Positions 52,261-63,600 of a stretch of DNA of 64,000 bases are shown here, one piece after another. Position 1 is the first letter of the stretch. Each line of letters starts with the position of its first letter. Both the position numbers and the translations under genes were made by a program. The notes below the pieces were generated by a model that saw only the letters and a program-made list of their open reading frames with translations, did no database searches and was not told where the DNA came from. This DNA comes from Mactra quadrangularis (lineage: Eukaryota; Mollusca; Bivalvia; Venerida; Mactridae), in assembly GCA_025267735.1 (NCBI GenBank), contig CM046300.1, positions 34,419,322-34,483,321 of the forward strand. Reading direction: 5' to 3'.

Positions 52261-53689
52261 ATTGGTTTTTAGTCTTGACAATCACAATGTACGTAATTTA
52301 GATTTGATCTTATAATGTACAGTAAAGCCAAATGTAATATCTTTATCAGCAAAGCCAAAGGTAATTCCTTTATCTAATTTCCATGGACCCTTTCCTTTCG
52401 GTATCAAGAGAATCGCATTTTTTAGCAACATCACTGTCGCTTTCATCATTTCTAGATGCTTTGTTTAAAATAACTATCAAAGATTATGAACTAAGACACA
52501 ATTTAATGGATACAATCGCACAATCTGTTCAGTCAAATCACTTCCAAAGAGGGTTATAAGGGTGACTAAATTGTCTAGTAGATACATGTAACACATATTG
52601 TCACTCCATAAGGCGCCAATTTTGTCAAATTCTAATGTATAGTTAGTTCCGTCGCCAAGCTTACAAACACCAGAGTTTAAATTTATCGTCATGGCCTAAC
52701 CACCTTGCCAACTTTTTTCAAGTTCTATTGAATTAAAACTGTGAGCATAGGGCGTTATGTCGTTCTTTAATTCGTAATGCGCAAGTTGTCCCATAATTAT
52801 CTCACCCCTACTTTACAGTCGGCAAAGTCGTATATTTTTGCATTCTTGTCGCAACGGAGCATTATAGTGACAAATTGACAATCGTGTAGTGACACTCCAA
52901 TTAAATATTTAAAAATTTAAGTTAACAATAAACACTTTTTTCTGTGACTCTGCTGCGATTACCATTAATTATTCAACACCGTCGTTTTTCGGTTTAAATG
53001 TTTATGGATTATCTGATCCAAATGATTAAAGTGAGTCATTAAAAACTGCTGTAAGGTCTGGAACGCGCAAACATGTCTTCTTTGGCATTCATGATTGGTT
53101 GTGTTTAGGACCATGCCGGGATCTTAGTTTTAATGATCGTCTTTCGCCAAATATTTGTTCCAATGTGGGCGCTTTTAGGTACAAGGTAAAATATGCATGT
53201 TAAGCTTCCGAAGTCCCAATTACTAATTCGACATTTGTGTCCGTTTTTTTTCAACTGCAAAACATGAATAACTTCACTGTGACTTCGTGTTATCTGTCTG
53301 ACATTCGTGATATTGTGATAGTGTGTATTCAATCACCATAAAATTATTCAAACTTTGACAGTAGAAAAAAATGGACATTAATAAAAAATGTGTTATTATA
53401 ATAAGCGCAAAATTAGGTTAGATCTACTTTCATTTTTCAAAATAATTAAAGAGCAATTAACATGACCCTCACAGCTACATGTTTAAAGCCAATAAATGGA
53501 GATATATCTATTGACAGCAAACATGAAAACTGTCCAACAGCCATGAAGTTATCAAACTATAACATGCTTTAGAGGCAAAATCAAATTTTTTTCTTTATAA
53601 TTTTAAGTTTCGTAAAGTGCCCATTCTTGAAGAAGGGTCTTACAATAAGTTATAAAAGCAGACCGCGTCTTTTTATCTATGAGAACGTT

Positions 53690-53765
53690 TATAGAATATA
53701 TATATTATTATATATTATATATATATATATATATCTATATATATCTACATATATTATATATAGAA
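53690..53765. repeat. TA-rich microsatellite
   Basis: This is a run of TA/ATT units with occasional TATC interruptions, within the giant intron. The overlapping open frame rich in Y and I is a by-product of the repeat. Confidence 0.9.
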
Positions 53766-54795
53766 TCGTATACCGTAAACCGATACAGTGTTTCAAGCTA
53801 GGGTTGTACACAACTTTGCTATGAAACAAAATACTAATGTAATGCATTATCCTTATGATTTATTTAAGCATATCCCCTCCATAGCGCAACCAACTTGAGT
53901 ACTACTCAAGTCTCAATTTACTCGAGTTTTCTTTTAGATTGAAATCTTCTGTATGTGCAATTGTTTCTGCTATGGTAACGGTTCAGTTCTATTCTGTTCT
54001 AAACATATCGTCCTACACAAAACTAATATTGTTTCCTACTCCAAATACCCAATTATTACACAAAGGAAGTGACAAGTTCTTTTAGGTTCATACAAAGCAA
54101 GCGTACCAAGTAATCAAATTTTGTGGTACTATTTCGTCTGCTGATACCAAATCACCGAGCGATTGTCACCAGTATGTGTCCCTTTCAATATTGTAAAACT
54201 TGTAGCTTAGAAAACTCGTCTCAGACAATACGGGACGTTAAAATGAAATCGAAGAAAAATTGACGAACATTTAGCATAACATGTGTCAGTTTTTAAGATT
54301 GAAAACTTTCTGAATTTTAGATTTTGTAAAAAAAAGTCCACGACAAATGACAAAGATGTTTTGTTGGAGAAAACACCCAGACGATATTAATCGATAGTCA
54401 TTTGTGGAGACAAAGACGCGAATAAACATTGAGAGACATGCACAAAACGAATCAGAAATACTAAATGAATTGGCAATGTAAAACGATAAGTCTAGCGTAC
54501 TTGTATTTTCATGAAAGATGATGCAGTTTTCAGATGGTGGTTGTTATCTTTAAAAACGTACAATTTATGCATAAAGCAAATGTTTAATATGTAGTTTTGT
54601 CCTTTGACTTTTAGTTTAAACATGCTCTTGTAGTATTGTTCTATATTCTTATGGTATTAAAAAGAAGTTTAGTTTAATTCTGACACATTTGCCTATTTGA
54701 TGAATTTTAGGCTGTATTTGAACATATAGAATTTTAATTCACTAGAGTCGTTCCCTTTTATGAATCGCTCCCACATAGTAAAAGATCTGAATGTA

Positions 54796-54852
54796 TGTGT
54801 GTGTGTTTGTTCGTTTGTTTTGGATTAAACGGCACACCAACAATGCGCCAGA
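54796..54852 (-). mobile_element. SINE-tail fragment, reverse orientation
   Basis: The minus strand reads TTGTTGGTGTGCCGTTTAAT then a CAAA/CAAAC-rich end and a CA run, a diverged version of the tail at 49.3 kb. No clear target-site duplication was found. Confidence 0.5.
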
Positions 54853-55786
54853 AGCAATTCAAGATGATCATAAGACATAACAATATGACATAACGAAGAT
54901 ATTAAGAACCATTTTTAAAAATAATTTCTTTCAGATAAATAAGTGTTGCATATGATGAAATTGTTTGACCAAGGTCTAGGAGAGTATTTACTTTTAATTG
55001 TAATGTCATTTAAGAAAATATTTGAGATTAAGACAAGGACAAAAATAAATCAAATCTTTCTACCTTACAGTAAACCGACAGGGTAGAACTCTATAAAAAT
55101 TCACCAAAGAAACATAAGGCACCACTGTTTCAACACTAAAACAGATCCACAATGTTTGGTACACTTAATAAAATATACATGTATTGTTTAGATGCCTTTG
55201 TGAACAGTATATTTGTAAGGTGTTGCTAAGTAACTTGACAAAGTTGCATTCATCTCCAACAACGCTCGGATAACAAAAAAGCCAAATTTTATATTCAGAC
55301 ATAATGTGAACTCCCACAGATATATTTTTGACAGCCTATGCTGGCATCCTTTGTCTAACATATAATATGATTTTCTCCGACATTCTATGGTTTGCTCTGG
55401 CATTCATGTACACATCACCGATTGGCGTATATCTTGAGACATTCTTTTCATTGTTGCTGTAGTAACCAAACAATGTCTCAGACTAATTGAGAATCAGGAA
55501 AGAGCAGAAAGTGCCAAAAATAGACATGAGACAAAACGTAGATCAAGATATATCATAGCAGTACATGTACTTGTGTAGTTCTTTTTATACACCGGAGAAA
55601 GATTCTATCTGAGATTACTGGGACAAGGAACCTATACAACTCTTCTATACTATGATTAAGGTCATTACAACTCTTAACTACTCAAAGTATTGGTGCCAAG
55701 CATAAATGAGCTATTGGAAGTGTTGACATATCATGTCAACTCATACACAAGTATATGTATCAGGAAAAGAATGCATCGAGACAAAC

Positions 55787-55990
55787 AAAAACTAGGGTGG
55801 CATATTTCTGCCATCAGATAACAACATAGCTAACTAGTTAATTAAGAGGTTAACTAGTTACGGTAACCAGTTAACCGCTTGAGTTAATTAAGTTAAGTGG
55901 TTAACTAGTTACCGTAACTAATTAACCTCTTAATAAACTAGTTAGTTATGTTGTTATATGATGGCAGAAATATGTCACCATTAAAAACTA
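55787..55990. mobile_element. Long hairpin (foldback) MITE with 8-bp flanking repeats
   Basis: Nearly the whole 188-bp segment 55795-55982 folds on itself. The left arm from CATATTTCTGCCATCA to GGTTAACTAGTTACGG is matched in reverse by the right arm, leaving a loop of about 14 bases near 55888 (GAGTTAATTAAGTT). Flanking direct repeats AAAAACTA lie at 55787-55794 and 55983-55990. An 8-bp duplication suits hAT-type elements. No coding sequence. Confidence 0.8.
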
Positions 55991-56057
55991 AGCCATCGAG
56001 TGAGAGTCTGTAAACGAAATGCCTTATACGGTGTAACGAATCGACTGAAGAGTCCGT

Positions 56058-56275
56058 TCACTTTTTCACAAAAAGTCTTACGAAAAAAGTCCTCGTAAGT
56101 CAATTTCATAGACTTTGCAGTTCAAAGTCAGAAGGATTATTTCAAAAGGTATACAAAATTCTACATAATTCAATATTTTAAATTGATTGATCCAAAAAAA
56201 TGACTGCATTATGAATGTTTCTTGCTTTTGACTTCCGACGATTCTTATAATATTATTTCATGACCAAGCTCCACA
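56058..56275 (-). mobile_element. Foldback repeat family C, copy 2
   Basis: The reverse strand repeats the family core (ATTGAATTATGTAGAAT, TTGTATACCTTTTGA, ATCCTTCTGACTTTGAACTG). Arms CACAAAAAGTCTTACGAAAA and the complementary AAGAATCGTCGGAAGTCAA enclose it. It is in the opposite orientation to copies 1 and 3. Confidence 0.6.
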
Positions 56276-58904
56276 AAAGTATACCCTAGCAATGTGAAAA
56301 TGAAAATATATGATTTAACTATTTCATCATAAACAACAGATTTACGGCCATACTTTATTGATAAAACATAATATACGTACAATGGCATTATGATACTACA
56401 ATACCACAACTTTGTAATATCTATATTATAATTATTTAATGGTTTCCTGGAACAACAAGATCAAGTTTTACGGTATAATTAGATATATAAAATCAACAAT
56501 CATTATAAACATCCTAATTGTGCTATCAAGTATCCTATAATTTCTCATAATTTCACATAATTTCCTGGAATTGGTTGAAATCAAATATTTACGATTTTCC
56601 GGAGAAACATTTAATGGAGAAAACTATGAAATTATGAGTAACTTGAGATTGGTTTAAAGTCATTACGATATAAAATAACTTGATCTTGATCAGATTATTT
56701 TAATTATACATGTACATGTACTTAAAATTTTGAATTTAATACTTTTACATTGTTTTACGCAACGCACATTAAAACAAATACTTAAAATGAGGGAAAGGTT
56801 GCAGTTTGGTGCAATGGTTTATATAACAAATTCAACAACATATGGAAGCATGTAAAATCGTCCTAAATAGTGGGATTTTATGAATTATTACAACTAACTT
56901 TAAAGGTTTAATGTTCTTTATTGAAGAAAACGAATAAGCAAAGTAATAAAAGATTGTGTTAAGATCTTGCTTGAAACCATTTCTTTTCACTCGAACTTTC
57001 ACTCATGAACTCAGAAGTACTTCTGTTATTAATGACTGTTTATGTGGTGTTTAACCTTGGTCTTTGACAAATATTGAGCAATATAGTGGCGGCTTACTCA
57101 CGCTTCTTGGAAATCCTTATATCTATGAAGACTGATATTTTAGCGGATGTAAATAGGAATAACTATGTTACTTTCTCACTATCGTACAATATGACAAGCT
57201 GTAATGTTTCCATATAAACGTTTTAAACGATGTTGCAAACCTTTCTATCCTCATTGTGTCTGAAATGTATTTTTGTCAAATTGTGCGCATTGTTGTTCAT
57301 TTACATGTGTAACATTCTAATCACCACCATTAACATTATTAATTATGGCCAGTGTTTCCAGTCTGGTATTTTAAAGACTCACGCATTCTTTATATGTATA
57401 TAGTTTTCATTACATTTTGAATAATGATCGCATAACATAAGGACATTGCTTATATCATATAGTGACATATATTAAGTACCTAAGGTGTGTGCTAAACAAG
57501 TCTGCAAATGGTAAAGAGGCAAGACATTCTAAAATTTATACTATCAGACAGATAAATGGAAACCATCAGAAAGTGCAGACCATTATGGCTATTGTACAGA
57601 CGAATTATGTCATTATTTGTATTAAGTTGTACAAAATGTAGACATGGTTTTAAATAAACTGTGTCATTTCATACTGGTCATTTTGACGTAGTGTTTCAAT
57701 CTAACCATTATAAAACAGGGGTTTGCAAGTAAGACAAATTGATCACTGTCTATATTTCATAAATATGGAATGTATTTTATAACATGGAGTTTATTTCACG
57801 ATTTTGTTTCGTACTTGGTGAAATTGTCTGTGCAGGGTTTACACGGACCTTATGGTTTCTTTATTTGGTTTATCGACACGGTATCACAGAAAGTTAACAT
57901 CATTTTTTTTTCAAATACAAAGTCTTAGAGTATTTTATAACCCTGAAATCATTTTATGCACTGTACAAAATATTTTGTTCAGCATTAAAACGTATCAACA
58001 GTTCTTTAGTCATTTATGATTTTTTAGATTTTTCAATTGAACATTTACACTTTTCATCACTTTTAATAATGCATGTATTAAATCACATGTATCAGATAGT
58101 CTCTCCCAAGGATTAGTGCTTAGTGAGCTGTTCCGAGAAATAGGACCAATATAGCCGAAAGGTCAAATTGTGTTGTTGGCACAAAACGGTGAAACGCTCT
58201 CCCATATGATCTAAAATCCATATCAACAGAAGATGAATTTAGAAAATAAAATAAAACTTACTTATTCTCAAAATTTCATAAATAAACACTAACTGTTTTA
58301 AAGCTGTTTTAACTTTAATTTGATTTACTTTGAATTCTATGTGATTAAATGTGGAGCGCAGTCGAATATTCATATAAGTTATATATTTTTCGCTATATAA
58401 ATGGACTTTGATTTGATTTAAAACTATTGTAATTATCATTTATTTTTGTTCATGCAACGCATATGCAAAATTTGAACATCTGAGGCTTACCATACTAATG
58501 TACAGTCGATATGCTTTTATACTAGTAAAAAATGTAATATACTCAGTATATACATGTATACATATATATTAGAATTGAGGGCAAATATTTAATCAGCTGA
58601 TGCATTATCCTTTCGGCTATCGCAGAAAACCTAATTTATCTATTCTCGACACGCATGTATTACTCGTATATAAAGTCATTAACCAGTATGATAGAAAATG
58701 CAGGATCCAACGAGACAAATGTTGTCAGTAATACCATACCAAACAATACAAACGTATTTTGTATTGTGATTTAATGGTAGCATTTGTTTTGGAAAACGGT
58801 TAACTTGACTTGAGTTCTCAATTCCATTAAACTTCAATATTTAAACCAGATTTCTACACACTACTTTTTCAAGTATCTATACTAAATTGAAATTTGGTTT
58901 CATT

Positions 58905-59070
58905 TGGCCAATCAATATCAAATATTATTGAATTATGTAGAATATTGTATACCTTTTGATTATCATATCATAATTATGTTTATTATCCTTCTGACTTGAA
59001 CTGCAAAATTATGACTTGGACATATTATGACTTTTTTTTCGTAAGAAATTTTGTGCACTTGGTCAAAGTA
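58905..59070 (+). mobile_element. Foldback repeat family C, copy 3
   Basis: TTATTGAATTATGTAGAATA, TTGTATACCTTTTGA and TTATCCTTCTGACTTGAACT recur in the same order as copy 1. The left arm is shorter or lost. Confidence 0.55.
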
Positions 59071-60539
59071 AATTAATGACAAAAGCATAGAAACAAATTA
59101 TTCATAATGTTCTGACCCCTACACCCTTCCTCGCAAATAAAGATCGGATAATTTTCTGGAATTGTCCCAGCGTATAATTCATATTTAATAACAAGGTCAT
59201 AGACAGCTGTATATTGTTTTTGCACCAAATGCATGTTAAAAATCAGTACAATAACATGAACTATATATATGATTATGTGGATTCTTCTTAGTAGTAGTGT
59301 CTTAATGATAAATGTAACACATAACAAAGAAAAAGCACCATTTATTACAGTTTAAAATAAGTATTCATAACTCAATTAATTTATAGTTTTACATTTTCAG
59401 TGATTTTGTCCTTCCATTATTTGAGCAACTATAGAAATTATCTTTTTCTAGCTAAGAAAAGTATTGAGTTAGGCCGAAACAAAAATTGAGTCCAGTTCAC
59501 CCACAAACATATAAATTAGAAGTGCTTGTTTTGTAAAATAATTGTCACGTTATTTATGGAATTAAGTGTAAATATATATATCCAAGTTCAGAAACAGAAT
59601 GTTGACGCCATGTTATCAGAACTAACAGCAGTATAGCTTGAAAGGTGTTTAACGTTTATTAAACCATAAACTATCATTTGCCAGTAGATTTAAATACATA
59701 TTTTTCTTCTACTTTAAATATGAGAATACAATGTATAACTGATAATATGGCAACGATTGTTGAGAGCATCGTAATAAGGGACTTTAGTCAGTTATTTCCC
59801 CTTGTATACTCTTCAAAATAGGTAGGTCTAATTAGTTGGATTACTCGGATTTTATCCTTACTTTTCAATGTTAATTTGCCAAATGAAATCTTAAATAACT
59901 TTTTTGTATATCATTTAATTTGTTTGAAATTTAAGCTAAATATTTTTAAGTTAAAGAACTATCTAAATTCCATCACTTCTGTTAATATCTTCATCAACAA
60001 GAAAGATATTAGATGAAATATTTTGTTACCCTTACATAGGAATTCAATGATAAAATCCGAGGATTCCAACTGTAAGGACCTACTTACCAATTGGATTGCT
60101 TCAGATTTTATCAGAGAAGGATAACTGACTAAAGTCCCTAAATTTTTCTTGTGATGGATGGAAAGACCGCATGTGTATGATCAAAATCTTTGTGTTTATT
60201 ACTGATTAAAACCAAGCAAAAAGTAGTCCAATTTCATAGTTAAATATTCAGGTCATTGGGCAATGCACTTTGTTTGATTCATGGTTAAGAAATGTCAAAT
60301 GAAAAAAAATCCATTAGAAAATTAGGTATGTTTTAAATGTTCTGAATTAGAATTGAAAACAAAATAATGAAAAAAGGCGAAGTGATATTCTATGACCGAC
60401 TTTTTTATTACATGTACTGTTAATTTTGAAAAATTTAATCCTTATAAACATGACTAAAGTTATGGCCAGGAAGTTACACAATATGCCAATCTGATGTTAA
60501 CATTACGCATAGACATTATTGTCGAAATTTCGTGGCAAT

Positions 60540-60622
60540 GCATACCAAATCCCGGATGAGGTTCAAACCAGCAAGTCTTTCAGGTCCAATTATCAAATAC
60601 AAATGCGTTACTTTAGCTCTTA
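60540..60622 (-). mobile_element. SINE head remnant next to exon A
   Basis: On the minus strand there is a tRNA-like order: AGAGCTAAAGTAACGC as a weak box A, an anticodon-like region, and box B TGGTTTGAACC. It starts about 25 bases downstream of the exon A donor, inside the giant intron. No body could be assigned. Confidence 0.4.
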
Positions 60623-60645
60623 AAACAATAACCTAAAATTCCTAC

Positions 60646-60900
60646 CTGTTGGAACTATTTCATACTTTCCAGCGACGTCACGTGGTTCCACACACGCTTT
60701 ATCCACTCGTTGTGTTCTATTAGGAGCTCCTAGATTCAAGTCTGTGAAATAAAACATCAATTGTCGACCACTTCCAGCTGTGATAGTAAAATCACAGGAC
60801 ACTCGTGTACTACTACTCTCCCAGTCACGAATATCTAGTTCTAATACACCTTGATGTATATTTAATTGTTCCATGTTCAAGGCATTGTTACAACTTGTAA
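60646..60900 (-). CDS. Exon A: N-terminal two thirds of a CUB domain (partial gene, 5' exons outside window)
   Basis: This internal coding exon of 255 bp opens the visible part of a CUB/LDLa/transmembrane protein. It reads 84 whole codons, starting near T-S-C and ending at I-V-P-T, with 2 bases before and 1 base after, so both flanking introns are phase 1, as is usual for extracellular modules. The acceptor has a T-rich tract ending TTTTTCAG and the donor is GTAGGA. CUB features seen are cysteines at exon residues 3, 35 and 69, alternating hydrophobic strands (GVLELDIRDW, RQLMFYFTDLNL) and an N-R-T glycosylation sequon at residue 60. The fourth CUB cysteine is in the next exon, 31.6 kb away. 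CUB domains are extracellular protein-binding beta sandwiches; the partner here is unknown. The codon phase matches exon B exactly. No start codon or signal peptide is visible, so earlier exons must lie above 64000. Confidence 0.85.
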
Positions 60901-60969
60901 CTGAAAAATATATATAAAAAACATTAAGAATATGTCTACTTGCAAATAATTCACTGTTTGGTTCAAGGT

Positions 60970-61238
60970 TTAGGCATTGGCGATTACGTTTCGAACCGAG
61001 CATGAATATGGGAAAGCACATATTTTATTAAATTCTTTGGAATATGATATTTAGCCGACGGTAAAGTCGAGTCAAAACCTCGTAACTGGAATTCCAAAAA
61101 AGTAAAGTTACGAGAATTTGACTCAACAGCGACGCGACTGCTTATTGATTTTAGTGAACTGTGATACGATTCGTACCGTAGCACTACAACCACGGTTCGA
61201 ACCGAGCTGTGAATTTAGCGGACCGTTGCAGCCCTAAT
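60970..61238. mobile_element. Probable hAT-like MITE in the upstream intron
   Basis: The right end read in reverse is TTAGGGCTGCAACGGTCCG, similar to hAT terminal repeats. Matching CGAACCGAG blocks lie near both ends (about 60992 and 61196). An internal hairpin pairs GAGTCAAAACCTCGTAACT with GTTACGAGAATTTGACTC (61070-61125). The left end near 60971 is degenerate, so the boundary is uncertain. Confidence 0.42.
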
Positions 61239-61379
61239 TCAGCTTATTCTCAAATCGTCTAAAATTAGTGATCTAGGGAATGAAGCAATGTGAGATTTGC
61301 TTCCATATCACAAAACACCTAGTTAATACTTGTAAGAAAAAAATCAAATTTCAAAGTTTTCATGTACATGTATAGCCAC

Positions 61380-61670
61380 TCATAAATTATTTACAATTTA
61401 ACACTGTCATGTATCTCAGTAAATGTTGTTTAAAATAATTTGTTTTGTTGTTAAGTATTTCTAACGCCTTATTAAAAGTACAAAATTGTTTCGTCAAAAG
61501 TTTCAGATAATTCCATTGCTCGTAAATAGATAGATAAAACATTAGACCCTAATAATATATTTAACTAAATAATAATAAAAACAGATTGGAGAAATCGCTT
61601 CCGGAAGACTTAACACAGACAACATTGTCATATATCTCAGTAAATGTAGTTTAAAATAATTTGTAGACAA
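61380..61670. repeat. Pair of short direct repeats
   Basis: About 45 bases starting near 61397 (ACTGTCATGTATCTCAGTAA, then TTTAAAATAATTTGT) recur near 61622, roughly 225-230 bases apart. Origin unknown. Confidence 0.6.
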
Positions 61671-63082
61671 TCTCTTACTATAGAACGACCTGGTTAATCG
61701 CCCATAGCGTACAATGGCGACTATTTATTAAGACCATAAATAAACGAAGTGCCTAGCTTTACATGACTGCGTGGTCCTAAATATCGCTGAAAAACTAAGT
61801 ATCAAGTTAAATGATATATGGGTAAAGTCTGAGTGGGGAAGACTTATGTGAGGTCGGTAGGTACATCATACCATAGACTTCTAGACAGTATGTCCACCAT
61901 TTGTGTCTGTTATTCACAACTGAGTTAATTATGTTTGACATGTGAACTAATAAGTTTGTCCAGGCATTGATCGTAGTAAGTGAGATTAGTTAAGTGTTAT
62001 TTTGGATGTGGATGTAGACAAATACAAAACAAATAGTCTGTGCCAGTGGATAATAGTTTCAATGAAACGTTCATGATTGAGTTTGGCTTATGGTTCTATA
62101 CGTACAATGTTTAGTACTTTCCCTCTCAAAATATCATCTCTTTATATCAAAATAATCACCATTGAACTTAAAAACTACTGTTTATTAGAAGTATTTGGTG
62201 AATTTCATTAAAACAATTTTTGGGTTGGGTTTTAAAGCCTTACTACACAATGTACAAGAAAAGATAAATGCAAAGCATTAAATACCGCCGGATAGTGGTA
62301 ATATTATGTGTACATAAATCAAAAGAGAAAACAAGGATATACATGTTTTGTATGCGGCAAAAAGAGTACAAAATTCTGTATTCCGAGGTATAATACAGAA
62401 CATGTAAAGTGTTCCATGATAAATGGCACAGTATATAAATCTATATATTTACTACATTATTTATAAATACATTATTCCTTTTTACAAACTTAAAAAAGTA
62501 CGGCTTATTGGCCACTAATTACAGCAATAAATTTATGTTTACTAAAATGTAATCGCATGTCATCGTGTTTTAGTCTAAACCAGGGTTTAGAAGAGAAGAT
62601 AATTACAATGTAGCAACTTCTTGGAGAAACTCCTTTTAAACATGATATATAAATGTTTTAAAGAATAAATGAAATTTATGTATACAAAAACACGCCAGAT
62701 TTAACATCATGCATTTAGCGCTTCGTATACGATAAACCCGATCTAAATTTCTTAGCTCGCGTACTTGCTTATTTACCACGAGTCTATTGCAAATCTGTTC
62801 ACGGAGACGTGCGTGAAATATGTACGGTACGTGGTTGTTTTTAGCCTGAACCTCAATTTAGGGGAGCAGATATTTTACAATGTCATAAAATATAAATTAA
62901 GGATAAACTGTTCTTCAAAATGCCCCCCAAAAAAGCACGAAATTTTATTGCAGTACTATAAAACTAAAAATTAATACAATTTAGCACTGTCAACATTTGT
63001 AAATAAAAGAAGGAGGAAGCAAGTAAAAGAAATCATGAACTGCTCCTACCATGGTCATCAGATTCTGACGACTCCAATATAC

Positions 63083-63355
63083 CACCGGCCTTCAGGCCGG
63101 CGGTAAATAAGTCATATCACAGCAGTCAGTCAACTTAATCATCGTTCCTGGAAAGTATAAATCTCAGGATGTCGTTGGTAACTAGTAACAGGCACAATAC
63201 TTCTGTCAGTAACTAACAATTGTCAAGAATGACTTAGAATCAGTAGTAGGAGGGAAAAGGGCTGTAGAAATTATTGCATTACAAAGCTCCACGAAAGTAT
63301 GTCCCAATCCTCAATAAGTGGACTTGTGCGCAACCAACTGAGCAAGTCTGACGGC
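63083..63355 (-). mobile_element. Family A SINE whose 3' tail is interrupted by a GC palindrome
   Basis: The minus-strand head from about 63355 has box A TTGCTCAGTTGGTTGCGC. The body has GGGACATACTTTCG, CTACTACTGATTCTAAGTCA, TTAGTTACTGACAGAAG and TTGACTGACTGC. The tail GTGATATGACTTA then stops at a palindrome, ACCGGCCT-TC-AGGCCGGCGGT (about 63083-63104). The expected TGCGACGTTAAA end is absent. The palindrome may be the end of another inserted element. Confidence 0.65.
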
Positions 63356-63521
63356 TAAGAATTTCAATTAAAGGAAATAGTTAAAAACTAGACATTTTAG
63401 GGAACCTCCCTCATTAATAAAAAATGCAGCTTTCCATCGATTATGTCCGTCTGAGCGCTATCAATCTGTATTAACACCAAGTGTTTTGTTTTCTGATAAA
63501 TTGTGGTAAGCACTCTAATCT

Positions 63522-63600
63522 GTTTGAATTCATTCTCGTACCCAGAGGTTATCTAGATCGAGAACCTTGATAGCCTCTAGGTACGAAAATAGTTTGAATT
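63522..63600. mobile_element. 61-bp miniature foldback with 9-bp flanking repeats
   Basis: The segment 63531-63591 is almost entirely two 23-base arms, CATTCTCGTACCCAGAGG.. and the complement of TATTTTCGTACCTAGAGG.., with a loop of about 15 bases. It is flanked by GTTTGAATT at 63522-63530 and 63592-63600. This looks like a minimal inverted-repeat transposon derivative. Confidence 0.7.

Larger units (their letters stand above)
29045..60645 (-). other. Giant intron (31.6 kb, phase 1) splitting the CUB domain
   Basis: The intron runs from donor GTAGGA at exon A to acceptor TTGTTTTTCAG at exon B. I found no convincing coding exon inside on either strand; the longest open frames (about 100-160 codons) are AT-driven and lack any domain pattern. 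It holds a SINE at 30.7-31.0 kb, low-complexity T/G DNA near 32.95 kb, an old segmental duplication at 36-45 kb, SINE-tail insertions, foldback elements and a TA microsatellite, each listed separately. The stretches 31.1-36.3, 45-46.8, 49.4-52 and 56.3-58.9 kb show nothing I can name. Confidence 0.75.

Noticed and set aside
20928..60900. Naming the gene as a NETO orthologue
   Set aside because: Only one CUB is visible, the LDLa is atypical and the tail is not recognised; domain order alone does not prove orthology, so no symbol was given.
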